DNA of 49,957 bases from Lachnospiraceae bacterium (GCA_902363675.1 CABJAV010000021.1:1-49957), one strand, 5' to 3'. Counted from the first letter of the stretch, positions 7,418 through 16,285 are shown. Notes: a model not told the origin generated them from the sequence alone. Translations and numbers: made by a program.

Positions 7418-8116
7418 TTACATATTTAATTCGTCGGATTTTTCGATAAAATCTACGACAACTTCGATCGACTGCAGCGCAGCCTTCTCTGCAAATGTCT
7501 GGTAATCCATCGCTCCGCCCTCTCCATCGGAAATAGAACGAAGGATTGCAAACGGCACTTCATTCACATAGCATACATGTCCGATACTTCCACCTTCCAT
7601 CTCACATGCAATCGCATTGAAACGCTCATGCAGCAACGCTTTCTGGGTTGGCTTATGAATAAAGAGATCACCGGTCGCAATCGTACCGACTTTGTATTTG
7701 ATGCCTTTTTCCATCAGGCATTCACACAGCAATTTTCTCATCTTGTCATCACTCGGCAGAAAAATCTGATCCAGTCCGGACAACAGACCGATTGGATCTC
7801 CCAAAGCGGAAGTGTTCATATCGTGTTGTACGACCTGATCTGCCACAGCCACATCCATGACACCAAGTTCCTTGCACAAGGTACCGCCCACACCGATATT
7901 GATCACACAGTCTACATTATATTTTAAGATCATTGCCTCCGCACAGATGGCCGCAAATACCTTTCCGATACCACATACTGCAGCTACAACTTCTTTTCCT
8001 GCAATCGTTCCGCTGACATATGTCACACCGGAATATACCTCTGTCTGAATATTTTCCATGGATTCTTTTAAAGTATCCACTTCCATCTGCATTGCACCAA
8101 TTACACCAATTTTCAT
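7418..8116 (-). CDS. mtnN: 5'-methylthioadenosine/S-adenosylhomocysteine nucleosidase
   Basis: The 232-residue product matches the usual length of the Pfs/MtnN family. It cleaves adenine from MTA and S-adenosylhomocysteine. Family marks are the MKIGVIGAMQMEV start, INIGVGG, the substrate-binding CEMEGG and the catalytic-Asp region SISDGEGG. It follows luxS by 22 bases and feeds it S-ribosylhomocysteine, so the pair forms the two-step route from SAH to homocysteine and the AI-2 precursor. The protein is cytoplasmic. A strong terminator follows. Confidence 0.95.
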   Translation of the reverse strand: MKIGVIGAMQMEVDTLKESMENIQTEVYSGVTYVSGTIAGKEVVAAVCGIGKVFAAICAEAMILKYNVDCVINIGVGGTLCKELGVMDVAVADQVVQHDMNTSALGDPIGLLSGLDQIFLPSDDKMRKLLCECLMEKGIKYKVGTIATGDLFIHKPTQKALLHERFNAIACEMEGGSIGHVCYVNEVPFAILRSISDGEGGAMDYQTFAEKAALQSIEVVVDFIEKSDELNM

Positions 8117-8138
8117 CTATACTTCTACTCCTTTTCTT

Positions 8139-8600
8139 TTACTGTGGATAAGTAAATTCCATATTTGTCTGTTCCTTCAAAGCCTCTAAATACTTCTTTG
8201 CCTCAATGCGCGCTGCTTCAAGGGAAAGATTCTCATAGTGACCACATTCAGCTGCAGAAGCCCCAAATACCGGTCCCTCATGGTCGATTGTCTGCTGTAA
8301 TACCTGCTTTGTCATCTCAAATACAGCTTTCGGACTCTGATTGTTCCGGACGAGAAGATAAAAGCCCGTCTGGCATCCCATTGGTCCAAAATAAATCACA
8401 TCATCGCTCATCGTTGAGTTTCGGATATAAGTGGCAAACATATGCTCCAGGGAATGCATCGTTGCATTGTCCATATAATCTCCTGCATTCGGTTTGCGTG
8501 TGCGCAGGTCATAGGTGATGACATCCCCGTCTTCCCTTGAAATATAAAATCCCGGCACAAGAACATCATGATTGATTGTAAAACTTTTGATTCTGTCCAT
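8139..8600 (-). CDS. luxS: S-ribosylhomocysteine lyase (AI-2 synthesis)
   Basis: Starting at the ATG at 8600 (AAAGGAG seven bases upstream) gives 153 residues, beginning MDRIKSFTINHD. An upstream TTG in frame has no ribosome binding site. Metal ligands are visible as HSLEH (His49, His53) and Cys119 in ECGHYENL; the catalytic Cys76 lies in GPMGCQTGFY. LuxS splits S-ribosylhomocysteine into homocysteine and DPD, precursor of autoinducer-2. It sits between pepF and mtnN on one transcript, 24 bases after pepF. Confidence 0.96.
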   Translation of the reverse strand: MDRIKSFTINHDVLVPGFYISREDGDVITYDLRTRKPNAGDYMDNATMHSLEHMFATYIRNSTMSDDVIYFGPMGCQTGFYLLVRNNQSPKAVFEMTKQVLQQTIDHEGPVFGASAAECGHYENLSLEAARIEAKKYLEALKEQTNMEFTYPQ

Positions 8601-8624
8601 TTGTTTCTCCTTTAATTTCAACTT

Positions 8625-10436
8625 TTATTTCGTATTCATCTGTTCGGTAAACTGTTCCAGATACTCTTCAAATACTGTAAGTGCATCCTCCACCGGCTGC
8701 GGTGTACTCATATCGACGCCTGCTGCCGCCAACAGATCGATTGGATCTTTCGAACACCCTCCACACAGAAAGTTATTGACATAACAGTCAACCGCCGGCT
8801 TTCCTTCTTCAAGAATCTTCTTGGAAAAAGCCACCGCAGCAGAATATCCGGTCGCATACTGATAGACATAGAACGCTGTGTAAAAATGCGGAATACGCAT
8901 CCACTCATAATCAATCTCCGGATCAATCACCATATCCGGTCCATAATATAATACATTCAGATCGTGATAAATCTGATTCAGTGACTCCATCGTCAGAGAT
9001 TCCCCTTCTGCAACCTTTGCATGTACGATCTGCTCAAATTCTGCAAACATTGTCTGACGGAACAGGGTCGTACGGAAAGCTTCCAGATAATGATTCAGTA
9101 TATACGTCTTCTTCTGCGCATCTGTCTCCGTTTCCAGAAGATAATGATTCAGCAGAGACTCGTTACAGGTCGATGCAACCTCCGCCACAAAGATCAGATA
9201 ATCCGCATACGTAATCGGCTGTGTCTTATTGGAATAATAAGAATGAATGGCATGCCCCATCTCATGTGCCAGTGTAAATACACTCTCCAGATCATCCTGC
9301 TGGTTCAAAAGCACATATGGATGTGTGCCATATGCCGCCCAAGAATATGCACCGCTTCTTTTGTTCTCATTCTCATATACATCGATCCATCCGTTGTCGA
9401 ACCCTTCTTTGAGGATAGAAACGTATTCTTCTCCCATCGGTGCAAGTGCTTTGACCACTGTCTCTTTTGCTTCTTCATAGGTATATTTCTGTTCGACATC
9501 TTTTACCAGAGGCACATAAAGATCATACATGTGCAAATGCTCCACACCAAGGATCTTCTTTCGAAGTGCCATATACCGATGCATGGCCGGAAGATGTCTG
9601 TGTACTGCCTCTATCAGATTGTCATATACCGACTCCGGAATATTTCCATTGCTCAAATGCATAGCACGTACACTCGGATACTTGCGCATTTTTGCATAAA
9701 AGCTCTCCTGTTTCAGATTACTGACAAAAATGGACGCAACCGTATTTCCCCATTTTGCATACGTGTTGTAGACCGCACGGAACACTTCTTTTCGAAGACT
9801 GCGATCCTTATCATTCATAAATTTAATGAAATTTCCATGTGTAATTGTAATCCGGTTACCTTCTACATCACGAACAGACGGGAATTTAATATCCGCATTG
9901 TTGAACATCGAATAGATATTCTGCGGGCCTACGGCAATCTCCCCGACCTGTGCAAGAATATTTTCTTCTGCAGCAGATAATGTATGTTCTTTTTCGCGCT
10001 GGATCACTTCGATTTTGCGCCGGTACATTTCGATCTTTGGTTCCTCTGTATAAAAGCGATTCAGATCATCCTCCGAAATTGCAAGGATTTCCGGTTCTGC
10101 AAAACTTATGGAAGATGCTGCTGCCACCCGGACAGAATCCGCCTTGGCCGCATATCCCTGATATTTTGCATCCGCAGTATCCTGATGATAGCTTTCATTC
10201 GCATACACATACACACGGGTCAGATGTTCATCCAACTCATCCATTTTTTCAAAATAGGAAAGCAAACGTTGAGCAGATGTTCCAAGTGTTCCTTTATATG
10301 CCGCAATCTCTTCTGCCAGTGCATATACCACGTCTACATCCTTCTCCCAGAGTTCGTCTGTGGCATACATATCTGTAAGTTTCCACTTGTACGCATCCGG
10401 AATATCCTGACGCTTGCGCAATGCCTTTTCTTCCAT
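8625..10436 (-). CDS. pepF: Oligoendopeptidase F (M3 family zinc peptidase)
   Basis: The 603-residue length is typical of PepF. The M3 zinc motif is TLAHEMGHAIHSYYS near residue 385, with the third ligand Glu expected in the following helix (AEVASTCNE). The C-terminal helical motif around YATGYSAAVAF also fits the family. These cytosolic enzymes cut short peptides of about 5-20 residues. GAGGAAAG lies before the ATG. It is first in the operon with luxS and mtnN; a role for it in processing signal peptides is possible but unproven. Confidence 0.95.
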   Translation of the reverse strand: MEEKALRKRQDIPDAYKWKLTDMYATDELWEKDVDVVYALAEEIAAYKGTLGTSAQRLLSYFEKMDELDEHLTRVYVYANESYHQDTADAKYQGYAAKADSVRVAAASSISFAEPEILAISEDDLNRFYTEEPKIEMYRRKIEVIQREKEHTLSAAEENILAQVGEIAVGPQNIYSMFNNADIKFPSVRDVEGNRITITHGNFIKFMNDKDRSLRKEVFRAVYNTYAKWGNTVASIFVSNLKQESFYAKMRKYPSVRAMHLSNGNIPESVYDNLIEAVHRHLPAMHRYMALRKKILGVEHLHMYDLYVPLVKDVEQKYTYEEAKETVVKALAPMGEEYVSILKEGFDNGWIDVYENENKRSGAYSWAAYGTHPYVLLNQQDDLESVFTLAHEMGHAIHSYYSNKTQPITYADYLIFVAEVASTCNESLLNHYLLETETDAQKKTYILNHYLEAFRTTLFRQTMFAEFEQIVHAKVAEGESLTMESLNQIYHDLNVLYYGPDMVIDPEIDYEWMRIPHFYTAFYVYQYATGYSAAVAFSKKILEEGKPAVDCYVNNFLCGGCSKDPIDLLAAAGVDMSTPQPVEDALTVFEEYLEQFTEQMNTK

Positions 10437-10462
10437 CTTCTTTCCTCACTCTCTAAACGATA

Positions 10463-10490
10463 CAAGCAGGACCCGGATGGACCCTGCTTG
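10463..10490 (-). terminator. Hairpin between arcC and pepF, weak terminator
   Basis: CAAGCAGG/CCTGCTTG form an 8-bp stem around a GC-rich loop, but only a poor T-run (TATCGTTT) follows on the minus strand. Partial readthrough into pepF is plausible. Confidence 0.45.
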
Positions 10491-10504
10491 CCATATAACA
10501 TATT

Positions 10505-11437
10505 TTATTTCTTGATCAGAGTTCCCATTCCTCCGGAAATCTCTGCATCATCTTTATTTAATTTTGTAATCAGTACGGAACGGATTGCAGATTCCCCAAT
10601 GAAATCAATTGCAGCCTCAATCTTTGGTTCCATCGTTCCTTCCTCAAACTGTCCTTCAGCGAGATATTTCTTTGCATCCGCAACAGAAAGTGTATCTAAC
10701 TTTATCTCGTCCTCCTTGCCAAAGTTCAGGCAGACTTTGTCCACACTGGTAAGAATGACAAGCATGTCTGCATCCAGTTCCTCTGCAAGCTTTCCTGCTG
10801 CAAGATCCTTCTCAATGACTGCACTCGCACCCTGTAATTTATTATTCTGGGCGAGTACCGGAATACCGCCGCCACCACAGGCGATCACTACCTGATCCGC
10901 ATCTGAAAGTGCTGAGATTGCGTCAATCTCAACGATATCCATTGGCTTTGGAGCTGCGACAACTCTGCGGAATCCATCTGCGACTTCCACAACATGGTTG
11001 CCTTTTTTTTCTTCTTCCTCAGCCTCTTCCTTTGTCATCACACGTCCGATGACTTTTGTCGGATGGTAAAAAGCCTCGTCATATGGATCAACAATCACCT
11101 GTGTCAATACAGTAGACACGGTCTTGTAAATGCCACGGTTCAATAATTCTGTACGGATTGCATTCTGTAAATCGTATCCGATATATCCCTGACTCATAGC
11201 AGAACATACAGAAGTCGGTGTCGCCGTATATTCCGGATAAAGGCGGCAGAATTCATTCATAGCGGTATGGATCATACCAACCTGTGGTCCATTACTGTGT
11301 GTGATAACCACCTGATAATCCTCACGGATAAAATCAGCCACTGCCTTTGCTGTACGTGCAGCAGCCTTCTGCTGCTCCGGTAATGTACTTCCTAACGCTT
11401 CATGCCCCAATGCAATTACAATTCTTTTTTTCTTCAT
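10505..11437 (-). CDS. arcC: Carbamate kinase (amino-acid kinase family)
   Basis: The 310-residue product fits carbamate kinase, which makes ATP from carbamoyl phosphate and ADP. Motifs include HSNGPQVGMIH, VIACGGGGIPV, the PubK-like insert rich in Glu/Lys, LTSVDKVCLNFG and the C-terminal GTLIKK. The N-terminal glycine loop reads ALGHEALG rather than the common ALGGNALG, a variant found in a subset of clostridial carbamate kinases. AAGGAGG precedes the ATG. No arginine deiminase or ornithine transcarbamylase is adjacent, so the source of carbamoyl phosphate is unknown. A complex RNA structure lies just upstream (11455-11540). Confidence 0.9.
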   Translation of the reverse strand: MKKKRIVIALGHEALGSTLPEQQKAAARTAKAVADFIREDYQVVITHSNGPQVGMIHTAMNEFCRLYPEYTATPTSVCSAMSQGYIGYDLQNAIRTELLNRGIYKTVSTVLTQVIVDPYDEAFYHPTKVIGRVMTKEEAEEEEKKGNHVVEVADGFRRVVAAPKPMDIVEIDAISALSDADQVVIACGGGGIPVLAQNNKLQGASAVIEKDLAAGKLAEELDADMLVILTSVDKVCLNFGKEDEIKLDTLSVADAKKYLAEGQFEEGTMEPKIEAAIDFIGESAIRSVLITKLNKDDAEISGGMGTLIKK

Positions 11438-11454
11438 ATATCCTCCTTCTTATT

Positions 11455-11540
11455 CCTCACACATTTTGAACATCAGCTCATTGAAAGTCGCCTTCGGCGA
11501 GAGCTGACGCTATATGTGAGGTTTTCTTTAAAACCTCACA
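11455..11540 (-). promoter_or_regulatory. Leader with two mutually exclusive stems upstream of arcC
   Basis: In minus-strand order, segment A (TGTGAGGTTTT, 11530-11540) can pair over 11 bp with B (AAAACCTCACA, 11515-11525). B can instead pair with C (TGTGTGAGG, 11455-11463). Between B and C lie nested stems CAGCTC/GAGCTG and TCGCC/GGCGA. C ends about 6 bases before the arcC ribosome binding site. A and C share the direct repeat AATGTGTGAGG, so a small inserted element is an alternative explanation. Confidence 0.5.
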
Positions 11541-11543
11541 CAT

Positions 11544-11945
11544 TTAATCTTCTGCTTCAAGAAATAATTTTCGTGAAATAAAATTATAAGTTGTGACTAA
11601 CATGGTAGATAATATTTTCGCCACAGCATAAAATATTCTAAATAATTCCACAGCAATCCACATGATCATCTGGTTGAGTGCCAGTCCCACAAGACTCAAT
11701 GCCACAAAAATCGCCATCTCCTGGAACTTGCTTAAATCATCCTTGCCGTTGAACACAAACCGCATACTCAGTATATAATTTACCACAACGGATACCGTAA
11801 ATGATATTGCGGAGGATGTAAAATAATGAAGCCCCGTACGTTCTGTCAGCAATATCATAAGTCCATAATCAATGCAAAAGCAAAGCGTCCCGACCAATCC
11901 GAATTTACAAAACTGCAATAACAGTTTTTTCACTCTTTTCATCAT
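11544..11945 (-). CDS. GtrA-like membrane protein
   Basis: Starting at the tandem ATG at 11945/11942 (AGGAG just upstream) gives about 133 residues. A longer frame to 11996 runs through the terminator of the htrA gene and is rejected. Four membrane segments are visible, with the GtrA-family start FCKFGLVGTLCFCIDYGLM and the middle motif VNYILSMRFVF. GtrA-like proteins are proposed flippases for lipid-linked sugars used in glycosylating wall polymers or lipids. The substrate here is unknown. Confidence 0.85.
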   Translation of the reverse strand: MMKRVKKLLLQFCKFGLVGTLCFCIDYGLMILLTERTGLHYFTSSAISFTVSVVVNYILSMRFVFNGKDDLSKFQEMAIFVALSLVGLALNQMIMWIAVELFRIFYAVAKILSTMLVTTYNFISRKLFLEAED

Positions 11946-11955
11946 TGACTCCTGC

Positions 11956-11986
11956 GAAAAATAGATTGTCCTTTCGGACAATCTAT
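11956..11986 (-). terminator. Intrinsic terminator of the htrA gene
   Basis: Minus-strand perfect stem ATAGATTGTCC/GGACAATCTAT with a GAAA loop, followed by TTTTTCG. It lies inside the longer, rejected reading frame of the GtrA gene and so helps set that gene's start. Confidence 0.9.
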
Positions 11987-12013
11987 TATATCGCATTTTA
12001 TGAAATTTGTCTA

Positions 12014-13492
12014 TTAGTTGCCTGACTGAGCGTCAAAAGTAACTTTTACGGTCTTTTCCTTATAACCGTCACCTAATCTCTGGAATGTGACTTTTCCTTT
12101 ATCGCCGGCCTTGTAGTAAGCTAAGTTTTCTTTCAGCTGTGACATGCTCGTTACTGTCTTTCCATCGATTGCAGTAATGATATCTCCCTGACGGATACCA
12201 GCCTTCTCTGCTGCGGAACCTTCTACTACCTGATATACATAGACACCTTCCGGCATGTTATATGCAGAAGCAATATCAGAAGAAATATCCTGTCCCTGGA
12301 TTCCAAGGAAAGCACTCTGTGCCTGATCTACTTTTTCTTTTGTGATCAGCTGCTCAATAATCGGCATTGCATCGGACATTGGAATTGCATATCCGAATCC
12401 CTCAACACTTGTATCTGAATATTTTGCAGAGTTGATACCGATGACCTCACCCTGCGCATTCAGTAATGCACCACCACTGTTTCCAGGATTGATTGCGGCA
12501 TTTGTCTGAATCATGTTGTTGTTTACGATGGTCTCTCCTGTCTGCTCATCCTGAACAGTTACCGTACGACCTAATGCACTGATAATTCCGTTTGTAACAG
12601 ACTGTCCATAGCCAAGTGCATTACCAATAGCGATGACACCCTGACCAACTTCAAGGCTGTCAGAATCTTTGGAAATTGTTGCAACCTTGATAGCTTTTAA
12701 TGTATCAGAATCAATACTCTTTAATGCAACTTTTACAACTGCCAGATCATCTGCAGAATCGGTACCTTTTACTTCACAGCTTACGGTCTTGTCATTACAG
12801 AACTGTACGGTAAGTGATTCTGCATCTGCGACTACGTGGTTATTCGTTGCAATATAAAGATACTTGTCATCCTGCTTTACAATGATACCGGAACCGCAGC
12901 TCTCGCTGTCTTTTTCCTGAACACCCCACATTGTCTGGTAGGAGACTTTTCCGGTATTTGTAATTGCCACGATACTTGGCATTGCCTCTTTTGCAATTGC
13001 GGATACATCTGACAAATCTGCCGCACTTCCGGTAGATGTCTGCTGTACACTCTTGCTGCTGTTGCTGTCACTCTTCTTAGAAGAATCAGATGAATCATTT
13101 CCTGCTTTTGTAGAACTTTCAATTCCAAGTGCCTTTGTTCCGATATAGCTTGTTCCGGTAAAAGTACCGCCTGCTACCAGACCAAAGATAACTGCAATGG
13201 CTGCACATTTACCAAGTGTCTTTCCAAAGCCGCCACTCTTTTTAGCTTTCTTCGGTTTCTTGCCCATGTTTGGCTGCTGGTATGGATTGTAAGAATTCTG
13301 CTGACCATTGTATGGATTGTAAGCAGTGCCGTAAGCGCTTCCCTGATTGGTTCCATATGCATTTCCCTGACTGGTATTTGTACCGTATGCACTGCTTGAA
13401 TTTGTACCATACGCACTTCCTGTATTGTTATTTGTTGTGTTGTTCTGGTTTGTATTATTCTCATTCATATTATTGTAATAGTTGTTATCCAT
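12014..13492 (-). CDS. htrA: HtrA/DegP-type membrane-anchored serine protease
   Basis: The 492-residue product has an Asn/Gln/Tyr-rich cytoplasmic tail (residues 1-75) with repeats of the form (S/N)AYGTN, one membrane segment near 95-115, a Ser-rich linker, an S1C trypsin-like domain and a C-terminal PDZ domain. Catalytic residues are visible: His in TNNHVV, Asp in DSADDLAVV and Ser in NPGNSGGAL. The PDZ domain shows AGIRQGDIITAIDG. HtrA proteases degrade misfolded exported proteins outside the membrane. AAAGGAG precedes the ATG, and a strong terminator follows, so it is probably a one-gene unit. Confidence 0.94.
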   Translation of the reverse strand: MDNNYYNNMNENNTNQNNTTNNNTGSAYGTNSSSAYGTNTSQGNAYGTNQGSAYGTAYNPYNGQQNSYNPYQQPNMGKKPKKAKKSGGFGKTLGKCAAIAVIFGLVAGGTFTGTSYIGTKALGIESSTKAGNDSSDSSKKSDSNSSKSVQQTSTGSAADLSDVSAIAKEAMPSIVAITNTGKVSYQTMWGVQEKDSESCGSGIIVKQDDKYLYIATNNHVVADAESLTVQFCNDKTVSCEVKGTDSADDLAVVKVALKSIDSDTLKAIKVATISKDSDSLEVGQGVIAIGNALGYGQSVTNGIISALGRTVTVQDEQTGETIVNNNMIQTNAAINPGNSGGALLNAQGEVIGINSAKYSDTSVEGFGYAIPMSDAMPIIEQLITKEKVDQAQSAFLGIQGQDISSDIASAYNMPEGVYVYQVVEGSAAEKAGIRQGDIITAIDGKTVTSMSQLKENLAYYKAGDKGKVTFQRLGDGYKEKTVKVTFDAQSGN

Positions 13493-13597
13493 AATGAAGA
13501 ACTCCTTTCTTGTTTTCTAAGGAGAATTCTAACCGTATTGTGTGTTCAAATTGTGACAGAATTTTGTAAAAAGTGTTATAACTGTCGAAATACCGTC

Positions 13598-14806
13598 TTA
13601 AATTGCGATTCCGTTTTTCTTTAAAAGTTCTCTCGCAGAATCAACCGAATCTGTTCCCGTAGCATTTTTTACCGGTGCGAACTCTCTGTCACGTTCTACT
13701 TCAAACGCCAGACAATTATCCATCATATAAACCATATCCAGAATCAGTGTCTCAAATTTGTATGCGTTCGGTTCCTCCGGTTTGCACATTTGTCCACTTT
13801 CATCCAGATAAGGCACCTTCTTTTCCACAATATGAAGCGGAAGATTCGATCCTGCAATCTCATTCAGTTTATCCACACGGAACAAATAATTCAAAATAAC
13901 GCCGAATCCGTATAATAAGGTTCCATTCTCGTCCCTTGCCTCTGCCATCTCGTCTGTGAGCTCATAATATTCCACAATCGAAGGCTTTCCATTCTCAAGG
14001 CACATTGCACCGACACGTTCATGTGGGGAAACTTTGCGCACGACTTTTGACCCGCATACACGTCCGGAAAGAATCGTTGCACCGACAAATACCGGATCTG
14101 CAATTCTCTGCAGTACATTGTCAACGGCAAATACATTAAGCCATTCCACACCTCTTTTTCGTATATCCTGGTCCAGTCCTGCACGAAGCAGTGACTTATA
14201 CCAGCCGCCATTTCCATTTGGTGACATTGCCAGAGAATCTTCTGCTTCTCTCAACACATTTCCTTCAAAATCAACTGCCGGAACCATCTCCTGTACGAAA
14301 AATTTCACATAATCTTTGTTATAGCCAAAATAATTATGTTCTTCGAAAAAAGCTCTGGTCTGTTCATCATTCTTATCACTTGTCATAATATAAAGTGGTA
14401 TCCATGTACCTGCTTCGTTCGTGACATCCATAAGGTTTGCAATCAGCTGTTCAAAAATATAAAGTGTACGATTCACACCAATATTAAACATTCCCTTTGC
14501 CTTATCAAAGCCCAGACGTGTTCCCTGGCCTCCCGCCAGCAAAATCGCTCCGACTTTCCCTGCCCGGATTGCATCCAGTCCGGCCTTACGGAATTCGGTC
14601 TCTCTCTGTTTAATCTCTGAAATTTCAGTAGCTTTGAGTGGTTCAAATGTCCCCCTCTCATGCTTTTTCCGGTGAATCAGATCCAGATAAGACCAGTCCA
14701 TATCCTTCAATTGTTTTTCTAACTTCTGTGGTATCTCCTGATTAACTAACTTTCCCAGATATTTCTGGTTCGTCTCCTGGATTTTCTTAGCAATCTCTTC
14801 TTTCAT
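13598..14806 (-). CDS. UTP-dependent sugar-1-phosphate uridylyltransferase (UDPGP/UAP1 family)
   Basis: The ATG at 14806 is preceded by AGGAAG and gives 402 residues. A GTG at 14842 is in frame but lacks a ribosome binding site. The nucleotide-binding loop is LLAGGQGTRLGFDKAKGMF near residue 92, followed by MTSDKND and the substrate-binding SPNGNGGWY, as in eukaryote-like UDP-GlcNAc and UDP-sugar pyrophosphorylases. It makes a UDP-sugar (UDP-GlcNAc, UDP-GalNAc or UDP-glucose) from UTP and sugar-1-phosphate. The exact sugar cannot be read from sequence. With the phosphohexomutase at 16286-18010 it fits precursor supply for wall glycans. Confidence 0.9.
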   Translation of the reverse strand: MKEEIAKKIQETNQKYLGKLVNQEIPQKLEKQLKDMDWSYLDLIHRKKHERGTFEPLKATEISEIKQRETEFRKAGLDAIRAGKVGAILLAGGQGTRLGFDKAKGMFNIGVNRTLYIFEQLIANLMDVTNEAGTWIPLYIMTSDKNDEQTRAFFEEHNYFGYNKDYVKFFVQEMVPAVDFEGNVLREAEDSLAMSPNGNGGWYKSLLRAGLDQDIRKRGVEWLNVFAVDNVLQRIADPVFVGATILSGRVCGSKVVRKVSPHERVGAMCLENGKPSIVEYYELTDEMAEARDENGTLLYGFGVILNYLFRVDKLNEIAGSNLPLHIVEKKVPYLDESGQMCKPEEPNAYKFETLILDMVYMMDNCLAFEVERDREFAPVKNATGTDSVDSARELLKKNGIAI

Positions 14807-14872
14807 AAATAACTTCCTCGCATTTCTGGTTTGTGTATTCACATTCTTAGAACTTTTGTACTAATTCAACTG

Positions 14873-14912
14873 TAAAAAATGGAAGTAGACCAATCACTGA
14901 TTGGCCTACTTC
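14873..14912 (-). terminator. Intrinsic terminator after the LCP gene
   Basis: Long minus-strand stem GAAGTAGGCCAATCA/TGATTGGTCTACTTC, then CATTTTTTAC. Confidence 0.9.
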
Positions 14913-14922
14913 ATTAATTATT

Positions 14923-16068
14923 TTACTGATTCCCCTCTGTGCTTTTCTGAATCTTATCCGTTCCGGTAGCACCTGCCGTCTCATTATAATCCGATGTATT
15001 GATCAATGCAGAATCCTTTGTAATTCCTGTCTGACTTACAATCGTATCACTGATTGCCTGAACCGTCTGTGAAGGTACATACGTATTATCATCGAACAAA
15101 TACTTGTGAAGCTGCGTAACATTCGTCACAAGATCTGCAGGGATAACCGTGTCACCCGTTGCAGAAAGTGCCTCTGTCGTAAGATTGAACGGGAATCCCG
15201 TCGTACTCTCAACCTTATAAGAAGTCACATCCTTTGCCAGTGACAAGATCTGTCCGATCGATAATGTTGTCGAAATATCGTCCATTACGGAATTACAAAT
15301 GCTTGTCAATGTCGCAATATCTGCTTTCTTTGCTTTCTCTAAGATTGCCTGCAATACAATTCTCTGACGGGATGCACGTTTGAAGTCATCTCCTGCCAAC
15401 TTACGGATACGGGCGTATGTGGTCGCCTGCGTTCCATCCAGATGAACCAGTCCATACTGGGTAACATCCGGCGTCATCTTTCCGGTTACCTTATCGACAT
15501 CTTTCTTATACTTATTGATCTGTTGCATCTCACCCTGTGTGATCTCCAGATCCAGTCCTCCAAGATTGTCAATCACCTCAACCATAGCTGCCCAATCAAC
15601 GCAGACATATTCCTTGATATCCAGATCAAGATTGGAATTCAACATCTGTACAGCCTGCTTTGCGCCTCCATTGGCATATGCTGCATTTGCCTTGCGGTAT
15701 AAACCACCGCCGATGCTCAAATAAGAATCTCGATAAACAGATACCAGCTTTACATCCTTTGTCTTGTTATTAATGCTTGCAATCATAATAACATCGGAGT
15801 TACCGCCTTCATACTTATTCTTGCTTCGGTTGTCCAGTCCGAACAGTGCTATGTTGGTATATCCTTCCAGTGATAACAACGTATCATCACTTAAGTCATC
15901 GTTAATTCCTGCTTCGGATTCGTCCATCTGCTCATAATCCACTTTGTTCATCATACTGACAAAATATGCTGCAAGCAATAAGATTGCAAGGAGCAGTATT
16001 TCAAAGATAAAAAGCACAATCTTTCTGCTTTTCTTCTTCTTTCTTTTTTTACGTCTATTGTTTGCCAT
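14923..16068 (-). CDS. LytR-CpsA-Psr (LCP) family wall-polymer ligase
   Basis: Starting at the ATG at 16068 gives 381 residues, beginning MANNRRKKRKKKK; the longer frame overlaps the zinc-ribbon gene and is rejected. There is a strongly basic cytoplasmic tail, one membrane segment (about residues 17-40) and an extracellular LCP domain (about 70-300) with NSDVIMIASIN, VYRDSYL, NLGGLDLEI and an Arg-rich ARIRKLAGDDFKRASRQR motif that binds the lipid pyrophosphate. LCP enzymes transfer wall teichoic acids or capsule from undecaprenyl carriers to peptidoglycan. It lies 4 bases after the upstream small gene. Confidence 0.93.
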   Translation of the reverse strand: MANNRRKKRKKKKSRKIVLFIFEILLLAILLLAAYFVSMMNKVDYEQMDESEAGINDDLSDDTLLSLEGYTNIALFGLDNRSKNKYEGGNSDVIMIASINNKTKDVKLVSVYRDSYLSIGGGLYRKANAAYANGGAKQAVQMLNSNLDLDIKEYVCVDWAAMVEVIDNLGGLDLEITQGEMQQINKYKKDVDKVTGKMTPDVTQYGLVHLDGTQATTYARIRKLAGDDFKRASRQRIVLQAILEKAKKADIATLTSICNSVMDDISTTLSIGQILSLAKDVTSYKVESTTGFPFNLTTEALSATGDTVIPADLVTNVTQLHKYLFDDNTYVPSQTVQAISDTIVSQTGITKDSALINTSDYNETAGATGTDKIQKSTEGNQ

Positions 16069-16072
16069 AATC

Positions 16073-16273
16073 CTAACCCTTTTGCCTATTATGTATATAC
16101 AGCCAGGCGTCCGCGTAGCTGCCGCGCTCTTCCTCTGACATGGCCGTATATTTTTCCAGGTCAAGATTGGTCAGCCGCATCTGTTCATTTCCGCACTGAT
16201 GGCATTCTACATCCTTGCGTCGGCTCACCATTCGCATCCAGCCACACTGCGGACAAATGTATATTTTCATCAT
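16073..16273 (-). CDS. Small zinc-ribbon protein
   Basis: The 66-residue product has two CxxC knuckles (CPQCGW near residue 7 and CHQCGN near 25), a rubredoxin/zinc-ribbon arrangement, followed by a charged helix. The function is unknown. It lies 12 bases after the phosphohexomutase gene and just before the LCP gene, so all three probably share one transcript. The initiation signal is weak (GGTAG before the ATGATG). Confidence 0.75.
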   Translation of the reverse strand: MMKIYICPQCGWMRMVSRRKDVECHQCGNEQMRLTNLDLEKYTAMSEEERGSYADAWLYIHNRQKG

Positions 16274-16285
16274 AATAACTACCGC

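Noticed and set aside
10505..11437. arcC as part of an arginine deiminase operon
   Set aside because: No arcA, arcB or arcD is present in the window on either side.
11946..11996. Longer start for the GtrA-like protein
   Set aside because: The extra codons run through a perfect intrinsic terminator of the htrA gene, and a proper ribosome binding site precedes the ATG pair at 11945.
13250..13480. CRISPR-like or DNA tandem repeat in the htrA 5' region
   Set aside because: The repeats are coding (YGTN-type) and imperfect, with no constant spacer length.
16069..16164. Longer start for the LCP protein (N-terminal extension of 32 codons)
   Set aside because: It would overlap the zinc-ribbon gene; the ATG at 16068 gives the typical basic tail and membrane segment.
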